DNA of 64,000 bases, taken from NCBI GenBank assembly GCA_016182845.1, contig JACPFT010000001.1, forward strand, positions 186,001 through 250,000. The letters are read 5' to 3'. Shown here one piece after another: positions 25,401-33,341 of the stretch (position 1 is the first letter of the stretch; every line of letters begins with the position of its first letter). The notes beneath the pieces were generated by a model. It was not told where the DNA came from, ran no database searches, and saw only the letters and a program-made list of their open reading frames with translations. This DNA comes from Gammaproteobacteria bacterium (lineage in GTDB: Bacteria > Pseudomonadota > Gammaproteobacteria > Enterobacterales > Permianibacteraceae). The position numbers and the translations under genes were made by a program.

Positions 25401-27524
25401 GACTGCCAAACGACCGATTTTACCTGCGTGGGCATCGGCGACATGGCCGGCGACGTGTTCGGCAACGGCATGCTGCTGTCCAAGCACACCCGTCTCATCG
25501 CCGCCTTCAACCACCTACACATCTTCATCGATCCGAACCCGAATGCGGCCAAGAGCTTTGAAGAGCGCCAGCGCCTGTTCAACCTGCCGGGTTCGTCCTG
25601 GACCGATTACAACACCAAGCTGATCTCCAAGGGCGGTGGCATATTCCTGCGCTCCGAGAAGGAAATCAAACTCAGCCCGGAAATCCGCGCCCTGATCGGC
25701 ACGGACAAGGCGGCCATGGCCCCCAATGAGCTGATGAAGACCCTGCTCAAGGCCGACTACGACTTGTTGTGGAACGGCGGCATCGGCACCTACGTCAAGT
25801 CCAGCAAGGAAACCCATGCCGACGTCGGCGATCGCGCCAACGATGCCCTGCGCGTCAACGGCAACGAGCTGCGCTGCAAGGTGATCGGCGAGGGCGGCAA
25901 CCTGGGCTGCACCCAGCTGGGCCGCGTCGAGTTCGCCCTCAAGGGCGGCCGTTTGAACACCGACTTCATCGACAACGTGGGCGGCGTCGACTGCTCCGAC
26001 AACGAAGTCAACATCAAGATCCTGCTCAACGAGCTGGTGGCCGGCGGCGACATGACCATGAAGCAGCGCAACGAGCTGCTCGCCCAGATGACCGATGCCG
26101 TGGGCGACATCGTCATCGAGGACTGCTACCAGCAGAGCCAGTCCATCTCCATTACCGAGACGCGCGCCCCGGCCATGGTCAAGGAGCACATGCGCTTCAT
26201 CCATTGGCTGGAGAAGTTGGGCATCCTGGATCGCGGCCTGGAATTCCTGCCCTCCGACGAGGAGATGCTGGAGCGCCGTGCACAAGGGCGTGGCCTGACC
26301 CGTCCGGAGCTGTCCATCCTGTCCGCCTACGGCAAGATGGTGCTCAAGCAGGCCCTTCTGGATCCGGCCATCGGCGGCAACCCGTATTTCAGCCAGCTGC
26401 TCGTCAACAACTTCCCGGTGCAGCTGCAGAAGCGCTACACCGACGCCATGCAGCGTCACCGCCTGCGCGGCGAGATCATCGCCAACCAGTTGGCCAACGA
26501 GATCGTCAACCTGATGGGCTGCAATTTCGTGCATCGCCTCATCGACGAGACCGGCCATAACGGCGCCGAAATCGCCATCTGCTATACCGTAGCCAAGGAA
26601 ATCTTTGGCGTTCCGGCCCTGTTCGACGCCATCGAAGCCTTGGACAACAAGGTCCCGGCCGGCCTTCAGCTGGAAGTGATGTACCAGGCCCAGCGCCTGA
26701 TGCGCCGTTCCGTGCGCTGGTTCCTGCGCCATCGCGACCGCAGCCTGTCCATCGAGCAGAGCGTGGCGATCTACCGGGGCGGCGTCGCCGAGCTGGAAGC
26801 CAAGATCGCCTCCACCCTGGAGAAGGGCGAGGCCGCCGAGCTGGAGGCCTATGCCGCCGAGCTGGTCAATAAGGGCCTGCCCAAGGCCGTGGCCAGCAAG
26901 GTCGCCTATCTGTCGACCCTGTTCTCGGGTCTGGACATCGTGGAAGTGGCCCGCCAATCCGGCGAGTCCGTGCCCCTGGTGGCCGAGGTGTATTACAAGC
27001 TCGGTTACAAGCTGGAGCTGCACTGGTTCCTGGAGCAGATCAACGCCCAGCCGGTGGACAACCACTGGCAGGCCTTCGCCCGCGCCGCCTTCCGCGAGGA
27101 ACTGGATTGGCAGCAGCGCGCCTTGGCTGCGGCGGTCATGCGCATGACCGAGGGCAAGGCCGAACAGCGCATCCAGTCCTGGACCGAGGGCAATGCCGCG
27201 ATCATCCATCGTTGGGCGCAGATGGCGGCGGATTTCCGCTCCACCGCCGTGCACGAGTTCGCCAAGTTCTCCGTGGCTTTGCGCGAACTGCTGATCCTGG
27301 TGCAGAGCTGCAGCGCCGTCGCGGAGAGCCTGGCCAAGCCGGCGGCCAAGGCCGAGACGGCCAAGCTTGAAATCAAGGCGGCGCCCAAGGCCACCACGCC
27401 CAAGGTTGAACTCGTCAAGGCCAAGACGGCCAAGCTGGCGGCGGTCAAGAAGCCGGCCAAGGCGGAAGTCAAGCCGGCCAAGACCGAGCTCAAGAAGGCC
27501 GCCAAGCCGAAGGCGAAAGCCTAA
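22476..27524 (+). CDS. gdhB: NAD-specific glutamate dehydrogenase, large (180-kDa class)
   Basis: 1682 residues. It oxidises glutamate to 2-oxoglutarate and ammonia with NAD+. Large N-terminal regulatory ACT-like regions precede the dehydrogenase core at about residues 800-1300: MVARGGLRWSDRREDFRTEV, then VIVPMGAKGGFVCK with the catalytic Lys, and DIANAISLEYNHWLGDAFASG. The NAD-binding Rossmann part and a helical C-terminal domain follow. ATG 22476 has AAGGGGAAA upstream; an ATG seven codons earlier lacks one. The last 60-70 residues (27331-27521) are a Lys/Ala/Pro-rich tail (KPAAKAE, VKKPAKAEVKPAK) not part of the usual enzyme. Convergent with a glutamate/dicarboxylate symporter. Confidence 0.95.
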   Translation: MSTKSSDQHAHLIDKVVALIKDKLPAKQSALVADFARRIFNSIAYEDLAARATNDLYGSALSLWNFIQGRKPGETKLRVINPEFAQHGWQSPHTVIELIHDDMPFLVDSINMEINRLGLSTHLFIHVPTKIVRDAKGMVTSIHGSREDVKGAVFETPMFLEIDRQTDAATIAAIEKGLMTVLADVEAAVGDWKPMCKRLEEIIAEVKSVKSKLPMDKENIDESIAFLEWMQANNFTFLGYRTYESVKHAKDWELAAVPGSSLGLMRHTEGTEKKRLLSGMTKAAQGLALNNTRLLVLSKTNAVSTVHRPARIDYIGVKRFNDKGEVAGEYRFLGLFTSAAYNTSARQIPLLRHKVQTILDRSGLAPNGHDSKALLNILETFPRDELIQIGINQLVEMSMGILHIAERPLTRLFVRPDAYGRFFSCLVYTPRDRYTTRMRLKMQAILKKAFGSEHEVDFTTQFSESVLTRIHFVVRVKNTDAVHYDARQIEQELIDATRSWEDNLSDAMVVAFGEGEGKKLYNQYVEAFPPGYKDEMSVQSAALDVKHMESLSETNRLGMMLYRSQEDLDTQVRLKLYNLNEPLALSDVLPMLENMGLKVINEHPYEVEFKNGKTIWVLDFSMAAVNGQPLDLDAVKDIFQECFARVWANDADNDGFNRLTLLAKLNWREVSILRALAKYMRQLGFTYSQQYIEETLGAYPHIAQMLVQLFNLKFNPKDLRDLAKLNITSDAIYEALEKVKSLDQDRILRRYLDIMAATVRTNFFQKDGKGKDKPYISFKIRPREIPEVPQPTPLFEIWVFSPRVEGVHLRFGMVARGGLRWSDRREDFRTEVLGLVKAQQVKNTVIVPMGAKGGFVCKQMPTGADRKRIQEEGIACYQTFIKGLLDITDNIVAGKIQPPRDVYRHDEDDPYLVVAADKGTATFSDIANAISLEYNHWLGDAFASGGSNGYDHKGMGITAKGGWESVKRHFREMGIDCQTTDFTCVGIGDMAGDVFGNGMLLSKHTRLIAAFNHLHIFIDPNPNAAKSFEERQRLFNLPGSSWTDYNTKLISKGGGIFLRSEKEIKLSPEIRALIGTDKAAMAPNELMKTLLKADYDLLWNGGIGTYVKSSKETHADVGDRANDALRVNGNELRCKVIGEGGNLGCTQLGRVEFALKGGRLNTDFIDNVGGVDCSDNEVNIKILLNELVAGGDMTMKQRNELLAQMTDAVGDIVIEDCYQQSQSISITETRAPAMVKEHMRFIHWLEKLGILDRGLEFLPSDEEMLERRAQGRGLTRPELSILSAYGKMVLKQALLDPAIGGNPYFSQLLVNNFPVQLQKRYTDAMQRHRLRGEIIANQLANEIVNLMGCNFVHRLIDETGHNGAEIAICYTVAKEIFGVPALFDAIEALDNKVPAGLQLEVMYQAQRLMRRSVRWFLRHRDRSLSIEQSVAIYRGGVAELEAKIASTLEKGEAAELEAYAAELVNKGLPKAVASKVAYLSTLFSGLDIVEVARQSGESVPLVAEVYYKLGYKLELHWFLEQINAQPVDNHWQAFARAAFREELDWQQRALAAAVMRMTEGKAEQRIQSWTEGNAAIIHRWAQMAADFRSTAVHEFAKFSVALRELLILVQSCSAVAESLAKPAAKAETAKLEIKAAPKATTPKVELVKAKTAKLAAVKKPAKAEVKPAKTELKKAAKPKAKA

Positions 27525-27541
27525 GCGCCGGTAGCATGAAC

Positions 27542-27566
27542 AAAGGGGCTCGCGAGCCCCTTTTTC
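27542..27566. terminator. Bidirectional terminator between GDH and the symporter
   Basis: AAAGGGGCTCG abuts its exact complement CGAGCCCCTTT, with a T-run on the plus side and TTTG on the minus side. It lies between two convergent genes. Confidence 0.85.
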
Positions 27567-27573
27567 TTTGCTT

Positions 27574-28833
27574 CTACCGCAAGTCGGTCGCCTCTCCCTC
27601 GCTGCGCGCCACCACCACGCTGCCGCACATATCCCCGTAGACATTCACCGCTGTGCGCATCATGTCCAGCAGGCGATCGGTGACCATGAGCACGCCGATG
27701 GCTTCCATGGGCAGGCCGATGGCCGACAGGATGACCGTGATGGCCACCAGGCTCGCGGCCGGGATGCCGGCCACGCCCATGGAGGTGAACAGGGCGGTGG
27801 CGACGATGAGAAATTGCGCGCCGAAGCTCAGGTCCAGGCCGTAAAGCTGGGCGATGAACATGGCCGCGACGCACTCGTACAGGCCGCTGCCGTCCATGTT
27901 CACATTGGCGCCCAGGGGCAGGACGAAGCCGCCCACGCCCTCCGAGACCCGCGCCCGATGGAACACGCAGTCCAGGGTCATGGGCAGGGTCGCCGAGGAG
28001 GAGGCCGTGGAGAAGGCCATGAGCAGGGCGGGGACGAAGGCGCGCAGGGTGCGCAGCGGCGAGACCCGCGCCACCAGGCGCAGCACCAGGGACATGGTGA
28101 GGCCGGCATGCAGGACCAGGCTCAGGGCCACGGTCAGGAAGAACCAGGCCAGGGGCTGGATGGCGGCGAAGCCGGTCTCGGCCACGGTCTTGGCTACGAG
28201 GGCGAAGACTCCCAGGGGCGCGAAGCGCAACACCAGGCCGGTCATGCGCAGCATGATCTGACTCACCCCGGCCCAGAAGCGCAGCAGGGTCTCCTTGAGC
28301 TCCGGCTCCAAGCGGCCCACGAAGAAGCCGAACAACAGGCTGAAGGCGATGAGGCCCAGGATCTGGCCCTCGGCGGCCGCTTGCACGATATTGGGCGGGA
28401 AGATCTGCAGGAAGACCTGCGCGAAATCGCCGAGGTCATGCCCTTGCAGTCGCTGCGCCAGATCCGGGTCCAGCTTCTGGGCGTATTCCCGCAGCGGACT
28501 GTCGGCCGCGACCCGCCCGGGCGCCAGGGTGTTCACCCAGAACAAGCCCATCAGAATGGCCGCGAGGCCAGTGCCGAAGTAATAGGCCAGGGTCTTGAGC
28601 CCCAGGCGGCCGAAGGTCGCGCCGGAGTCCAGCTGGGCCACGGCACCGATCAGCGAGGACATGATGAGCGGCACCACCAGCAGCTTGAGCGCATTCATGA
28701 AGCCGGTGCCGACGAAGCCGTAGAGCTCGCGCAGCGGCAGGTCGCCGATCCGCAGCTCGCCGCCAAAGCCACCCGCCAGGGCGGCGAGCCCGATGGCCAG
28801 TAGGATCTGCCAGTGCAGGGCGAGCTTGGGCAT
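27574..28833 (-). CDS. Dicarboxylate/amino acid:cation symporter (DAACS, GltP/DctA family)
   Basis: 419 residues with the DAACS fold: six N-terminal helices, hairpin HP1 containing the serine-rich STASSSATLPMTL motif, and TM7/HP2/TM8. These hold VNMDGSGLYE and the substrate-contacting DRLLDMMRTAVNV. It imports glutamate, aspartate or C4-dicarboxylates with protons or sodium. A strong AAGGAGG lies ahead of the ATG. The convergent NAD-GDH gene next door makes glutamate a plausible substrate. Confidence 0.93.
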   Translation of the reverse strand: MPKLALHWQILLAIGLAALAGGFGGELRIGDLPLRELYGFVGTGFMNALKLLVVPLIMSSLIGAVAQLDSGATFGRLGLKTLAYYFGTGLAAILMGLFWVNTLAPGRVAADSPLREYAQKLDPDLAQRLQGHDLGDFAQVFLQIFPPNIVQAAAEGQILGLIAFSLLFGFFVGRLEPELKETLLRFWAGVSQIMLRMTGLVLRFAPLGVFALVAKTVAETGFAAIQPLAWFFLTVALSLVLHAGLTMSLVLRLVARVSPLRTLRAFVPALLMAFSTASSSATLPMTLDCVFHRARVSEGVGGFVLPLGANVNMDGSGLYECVAAMFIAQLYGLDLSFGAQFLIVATALFTSMGVAGIPAASLVAITVILSAIGLPMEAIGVLMVTDRLLDMMRTAVNVYGDMCGSVVVARSEGEATDLR

Positions 28834-28915
28834 GGGATGCCTCCTTGGCCTAGGGGCGGTGCGCGAGGCTTGGCTCGTGGTAGTTAGAGCCCGATCCAGC
28901 GGGGCGGTTCAGGTT

Positions 28916-29674
28916 TCAGGGTAGCTGGACGCCGACCGAGGAGAACTGTTGCTTCATGCGCTCGTAGTGCCCGCCGGGCCAGAACAGGCGATGGCAGTGG
29001 GTGCAGCGGCTGAAATCCTCGCACTGGGCATAGACCTTGGCTGGCACCTCGTCGCGTATGCCGGTCTTGTCCACCAGCTCCACCACGCCATTGCAGAGGG
29101 CGCAGCGCGCGAAGGGCTGCAGCATGCCCTCCAGCTGGAAGCGGTCCAGGACCTCCCGCAGCTGCCGCATGGGCTGGGTCGCGCGCAGGAAGGCGCCATG
29201 GCTGATGGCATTGTGCTTGAGCAGGCCGATGTCCCGGGTCAGGACGATGCGCTGCTCGTGCAAGGCGATGCCCGCGATCTCGATGTCCTGGTAGTCGTTG
29301 CGATAGGCCGTGTCGAAACCCAGGAGGCGCAAGTAGGCCGCGAGTCGCCCCAGATGGACGTCGAGCACGAAGCGCGGTTCGCGCAGCGGCCTGGGCCGCA
29401 GCCGGTAGACCGGCGTGAGGTCGAAGGCCTCGAACACCGGATAAACCGCGACGCGCTCGCCGCCGCGCAGGCGATGACCGAAGGGCACGGACTCCCCGTC
29501 CACCAGGATCAAGTCAACTTCCGTATGGGGCACGCCCAGGGCCTCGATGGGATCCTTGATGGCCGGCGCGCCGGGGAAGGCGTAATCGAAGCCGCGGTAG
29601 CGCCGCTCCGGCGCCAGGAAGTCGTTGAGCTCCTCGTAGAAGCGGAACTCGGCGTGGTTAAGCGGGGCGTCCAT
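28916..29674 (-). CDS. Mut7-C RNase-domain protein with N-terminal ubiquitin-like (MoaD/ThiS-type) domain
   Basis: 252 residues. Residues about 8-85 form a ubiquitin-like fold (FRFYEELNDFLAPERR, then VDLILVDGESVPFGHRLRGG). Residues about 95-240 form the Mut7-C PIN-like nuclease domain: RFVLDVHLGRLAAYLRLLGFD, with conserved Asp in RNDYQD, and LTRDIGLLK. A zinc ribbon has two Cys pairs (CALCNG and CTHCHR). The combination is a known family of unknown function. It lies 56 bp downstream of batD on the same strand and may be the last gene of the Bat operon. Confidence 0.9.
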   Translation of the reverse strand: MDAPLNHAEFRFYEELNDFLAPERRYRGFDYAFPGAPAIKDPIEALGVPHTEVDLILVDGESVPFGHRLRGGERVAVYPVFEAFDLTPVYRLRPRPLREPRFVLDVHLGRLAAYLRLLGFDTAYRNDYQDIEIAGIALHEQRIVLTRDIGLLKHNAISHGAFLRATQPMRQLREVLDRFQLEGMLQPFARCALCNGVVELVDKTGIRDEVPAKVYAQCEDFSRCTHCHRLFWPGGHYERMKQQFSSVGVQLP

Positions 29675-29730
29675 GATCTGAGGCTAGCAGGCAGGCGGGG
29701 TTTGTGCTGTGCCGGTTTACGAACGGTCTG

Positions 29731-31410
29731 CTACCGTTCCGATTCGGCATACAGCGCGAGTAGGGCGCCGGCATTCTTAGTCGCCGCATCCTCAGCTGAC
29801 CGGACGGCTTTCAGCGCACGGAGCAGAGCGCCGGAATCGGCGACGCCCGGCGGATTCCGCCCATAGCGTGCGCCGCGCAGCCGCTCCAATTCCCGGTCCA
29901 GCTCCCCATGGGCGAAATGCTTTTGCCATTCCAGGCAGCTGCGCCAGGGCTGGCCGGGAAAGCGTTTCGCCGCCCAGCGCGGCAGGGCCTGGCCGATCCG
30001 ACCGGCATGGCCGGACTCGACGGCGGCCAATAGCTGCGTCCAGCACTCGGCTTCATCGGCGTCGGCGACCGGTTTCTCGGGGCGAGTCGGCGCGGCGCGT
30101 CGGCCTAGCCACAGCGCCAGGGTTGCCAGCCAGCCCCCGGCGCAGAGGGCGGTGAGCCAGGGCCAGTAGTCGGCGGCTGCTTGGGGGACTGGGGCTACGG
30201 ATTCGGCGCCCGCCGGGGCGGCTTGGGGCACGGACGTCGCGACGGGGGCGGCCGGCGCGGCGGCGGCGCCGGCGATGTGCAGCTCCCGGGCGGGCAGCAC
30301 GGCGACTTGTTCCTTGTTATTGACCACATCCCACCAGCGCAGGCGGATTTCCGGCAGGCGCAGGGTTCCCGCCTGGGTGGGGACCAGGGCCAGTTTCTCG
30401 GTGCGCGTGCCGATCAGGCGCTCGTCGCTGACCCGCTGCTTGAGGCTGGGGGCATCGGGGTAGAGCTTGGCGCCGGGCAGTTGCCCGGGCTGCAGGCTAG
30501 GCAGCAGGGCGGCGGCCAGGCCGTCGGCCTCGATGTGCAGTGTCCAGGTCAGGGGCTCGCCGGCATGGCCCTTGCCGCTGTCCGGGCTGAGCTCGGCCTT
30601 GAGCATCACCGAACGGGCCGGCAGCCAGGGTGTGCTCGAGCCCGCCGGGGCGGGCTGGACCTTGAGGCTCAGGGGCTCGCTGCGCAGTTCCTGGGCCTCG
30701 GTGCGGTTGAACACGTCCAGGGGAAAGCGGCTGCGCTGGGAACTGCCCACTTCGGTGGTGAAGCGCAGGGCCGGGATGGCCAGCGTGCCCGGTTTCTGTG
30801 GGAACAGGGCATAGCGCTTCTCGATCACGCCATAGCGCCGGCCGTTGATCATCTTCTGGTACTGGCGCTCCTTGCCCAGGGGCTCGACCAGGGCATCGTC
30901 CAGCACCAGCTTCTCGAATTCGGCGCGGTTGTAGATCTGTTCGGCGTAATAGACGCGCAGGCTCAGCACGGCCTGGCTACCCACCAGGACTTCCGGTTGG
31001 TCTAGCTCGGCCTTCATGAACAGAGTGTCGGTGAGGTCCGGCAAATTCGTCTCGCTGGCCGGCAGCACGCGCAATTCCAGGGGGGCGCTGCTCTCCCCGG
31101 CCCAGCTCAGGGCGGGCAGATGGTAGATGCCGGGTTGGCGGGCGCGCAGGCTGAGCACGCGCTGGGTCTGGGCCGAAGCCTTACCGTTGATGATCTGGTG
31201 CTGCTGGGACTGGCTGCTGCCTTCGATGGCGAAGAGCTGGGTGAGTGCCTCCAGTTCCGGCTCCTGGTCGGTGGCCTTGTCCAGGCTCAGGATCAGCTGG
31301 AACTCGCCGTTGGCCTCGATGGGCGAGCGGTCCACTTCCACGGTGAATTTGGCAAGGGCCAGGTCGGGCAGCAGGGCCACGGCGATGAAGGCCAAGCGGA
31401 GCAGGTGCAT
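29731..31410 (-). CDS. batD: BatD-like protein (oxygen-tolerance/aerotolerance family)
   Basis: 559 residues. The signal peptide is LRLAFIAVALLPDLALA, followed by two immunoglobulin-like BatD domains (VEVDRSPIEANGEFQL; ADLDQPEVLVGSQAVLSLRV-like). A third beta region and one C-terminal membrane helix near 420-440 (WPWLTALCAGGWLATLALWLG) lead into a short cytoplasmic helical tail. ATG 31410 is used because it overlaps the batB stop in TGATG; a GTG pair just upstream is less likely. BatD works with the BatA/BatB von Willebrand proteins in the periplasm/inner membrane. The exact substrate process is not established. Confidence 0.88.
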   Translation of the reverse strand: MHLLRLAFIAVALLPDLALAKFTVEVDRSPIEANGEFQLILSLDKATDQEPELEALTQLFAIEGSSQSQQHQIINGKASAQTQRVLSLRARQPGIYHLPALSWAGESSAPLELRVLPASETNLPDLTDTLFMKAELDQPEVLVGSQAVLSLRVYYAEQIYNRAEFEKLVLDDALVEPLGKERQYQKMINGRRYGVIEKRYALFPQKPGTLAIPALRFTTEVGSSQRSRFPLDVFNRTEAQELRSEPLSLKVQPAPAGSSTPWLPARSVMLKAELSPDSGKGHAGEPLTWTLHIEADGLAAALLPSLQPGQLPGAKLYPDAPSLKQRVSDERLIGTRTEKLALVPTQAGTLRLPEIRLRWWDVVNNKEQVAVLPARELHIAGAAAAPAAPVATSVPQAAPAGAESVAPVPQAAADYWPWLTALCAGGWLATLALWLGRRAAPTRPEKPVADADEAECWTQLLAAVESGHAGRIGQALPRWAAKRFPGQPWRSCLEWQKHFAHGELDRELERLRGARYGRNPPGVADSGALLRALKAVRSAEDAATKNAGALLALYAESER

Positions 31411-33341
31411 CACCACGGTTCTTTGATCTCCGATTCTTGGGTAGGGGCTTTTTGGCGCAGGGACTCGCGGCGCATCTTCTCGCGCAGCAGGCCGGCCGGG
31501 TCGTCGGGTATGGCGCGCAGGCGCTGTTCCAGGTAGGGATTGGCGTCCTCGCCTTGGCCGTCCGACCCGGGCAGTGCCTGAGCGGCCTTGTCTTGGGCGG
31601 GCTCCTGGGCCGGTTCGGCTTTTTGCACCTGACCGCCGGCCGGATCCTGCGCTTCTTGTTCCCTCTCCCCTCGCGGGAGAGGGCTAGGGAGAGGGGGCGC
31701 CGGGGCGTTGTCTTCGCCAGAAGCTTGATCCTCGGGCCGCTGACCGGCGGCGTCCTGCGCCGGCTGTTCTTTCTTCCCGGAGGCCTCGCCCTTAGCCGAG
31801 TCCGAAGCGTCGCCGGTCTGCGGCTTGTCCGCTTGGCCGTCGCCATGTTCCTGCCCTGGCTTGGGTTCTTGGCCCTGGCCGGACTGGCCTTGTTGCCCGT
31901 CCTTGGATGACTGGCCTTGGGATGAGGATTGGCTGTTTTGCGGGGAGTTCTGTTCCTGTTGGCGCTTCAGCAGCTCGCGGTTGAATTTCGCATCGTCCAG
32001 ATCCGGCGCCAGGGCCAGTGCCCGTTCATAGGCCTGGATCGCCTCGTCGGTCTTGCCCTGTTTGGCCAGGGCATTGCCCCGGTTGTAATGGCCCCGGGCC
32101 GTATCGTCGGCGGCGAAGGCCTGGGCGGCCTTGGCATAGTCGCCGGCGCGATACCAGGCGGCGCCCTGCCAGGCCGGGTCGCGGAACTGCTGGGCGGCGG
32201 CCTGGGCATCGCCGGCTTGCAGCTTCTCGGCGGCCTGTTGATCGGCGCGTCGCCAGAGCTCGTCCCAAGACAGGGCCTGGGCCGGGCGAGACGCGGTCAG
32301 CATGCCCAGACCGAATACCAGAGCCAGACCCAGCCAGCGGCCCTGGAATCCGGCCAGGGCCAGGGGTAGGAGCAGGACCAGCAGCCAGGGGCCGCGATCC
32401 GCCCAGCGTTCGGTGTGGCGCGCCTGCTCGCTCTGGACGGCGTTGTCCAGGAGCAGGCTGTCGGGCAGCAGGCGGTCCAGATCGGCATCGTCGGCGGCGA
32501 GTTCGGCATAGCGCCCGCCGCCGGCCGACGCCAGGGCGCGCAGGCTCGCGGCGTCCAGGCGGGGAATGACGATGTTGCCGGCGGCGTCCTTGAGGAAGCC
32601 CCGGCCCTTGGGCAGGGGGATGGGGGCACCGTCCGCGCTGCCCACGCCCAAGATCGACAATCGGTAGGGGCTGCCGGACAGGGCATCGGCCACGGCGTCC
32701 GCCGCCTCGGTATCCACGCCGTCGGTGAGCATGAGGATCTCGCCCTGACGGAAGCCGGCTTGCTTCAATAGCTCCAGGGCCTTGGCCACGGCCAGGTCGG
32801 CCCGGCTGCCGGCCTTGGGCATGAGCTCCGGCGCCAGGGCGGGCACCAGGTTGGCGAGGGTGCGCGCGTCCGGCGTCAGAGGTGCGATGACATGGGCATC
32901 GCCGGCATAGGCGACGAGCCCGGCCTGGCCCTCGCGCTGGCGGTCCAAGAGGTCCAGGAGCTTGTAGCGGGCACGCACCAGGCGGCTGGGCGCCAGATCG
33001 GCGGCATTCATGGAGGCCGAGAGATCGAGAACGAAGACCCGCGGCGCCAGGCGTTCGTAGACCGGCTCGGGCAGGCGTTCCCAGGCCGGGCCGGCCAGCG
33101 CCAGGACGGCGATCAGCCAGGCGCTCAAGGCCAGGCGGCGCGGCCAGGCCGAGGCCCCGCCGCCGCCCCGGCCGATCAGCAGGAAGGGCAGGAGATGGGC
33201 ATCCACGGCGCGCTGCCAGAGACCGCTGCCGGCCCGGCGGGAGGCCAGGGCGCGTGCCAGCCAGGGCAGGAGCACGAGGCCCAGCAGGAAGGCCGGGCGC
33301 AGGAAATGGAAATCCGCCAAGGCGATCATGAACTTGTCCAT
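31410..33341 (-). CDS. batB: BatB-BatC fusion: VWA-domain protein with TPR and disordered tail
   Basis: 643 residues. TM helices lie near 13-32 and 68-84. The VWA domain spans about 100-300 with metal site D106-L-S108-A-S110 and DGVD at 207-210. TM helices follow at about 305-350. TPR repeats lie at about 370-440 (GHYNRGNALAKQGKTDEAIQ), then a long Gln/Ser/Pro/Ala-rich tail. The tail includes a stretch encoded by a palindromic repeat (about residues 549-562). The upstream open frame is an antisense-free shadow of batA, so ATG 33341, overlapping the batA stop (TGATG), is the start. Putative MoxR-linked chaperone or metal-insertion partner. Confidence 0.9.
   Translation of the reverse strand: MDKFMIALADFHFLRPAFLLGLVLLPWLARALASRRAGSGLWQRAVDAHLLPFLLIGRGGGGASAWPRRLALSAWLIAVLALAGPAWERLPEPVYERLAPRVFVLDLSASMNAADLAPSRLVRARYKLLDLLDRQREGQAGLVAYAGDAHVIAPLTPDARTLANLVPALAPELMPKAGSRADLAVAKALELLKQAGFRQGEILMLTDGVDTEAADAVADALSGSPYRLSILGVGSADGAPIPLPKGRGFLKDAAGNIVIPRLDAASLRALASAGGGRYAELAADDADLDRLLPDSLLLDNAVQSEQARHTERWADRGPWLLVLLLPLALAGFQGRWLGLALVFGLGMLTASRPAQALSWDELWRRADQQAAEKLQAGDAQAAAQQFRDPAWQGAAWYRAGDYAKAAQAFAADDTARGHYNRGNALAKQGKTDEAIQAYERALALAPDLDDAKFNRELLKRQQEQNSPQNSQSSSQGQSSKDGQQGQSGQGQEPKPGQEHGDGQADKPQTGDASDSAKGEASGKKEQPAQDAAGQRPEDQASGEDNAPAPPLPSPLPRGEREQEAQDPAGGQVQKAEPAQEPAQDKAAQALPGSDGQGEDANPYLEQRLRAIPDDPAGLLREKMRRESLRQKAPTQESEIKEPW
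31657..31697. repeat. Palindromic repeat inserted within the batB coding sequence
   Basis: CCCTCTCCC-(5 nt)-GGGAGAGGG at 31661-31683 is followed by a partial copy AGGGAGAGGGGG. It shares this core with the intergenic palindrome at 14196-14236. It stays in frame and encodes PLPSPLPRGERE in the disordered tail. Confidence 0.75.

Noticed and set aside
31621-31700. Batched inverted repeats as a CRISPR array
   Set aside because: Only one palindromic copy is present, with no regular spacers and no cas genes. No CRISPR was found anywhere in the window.
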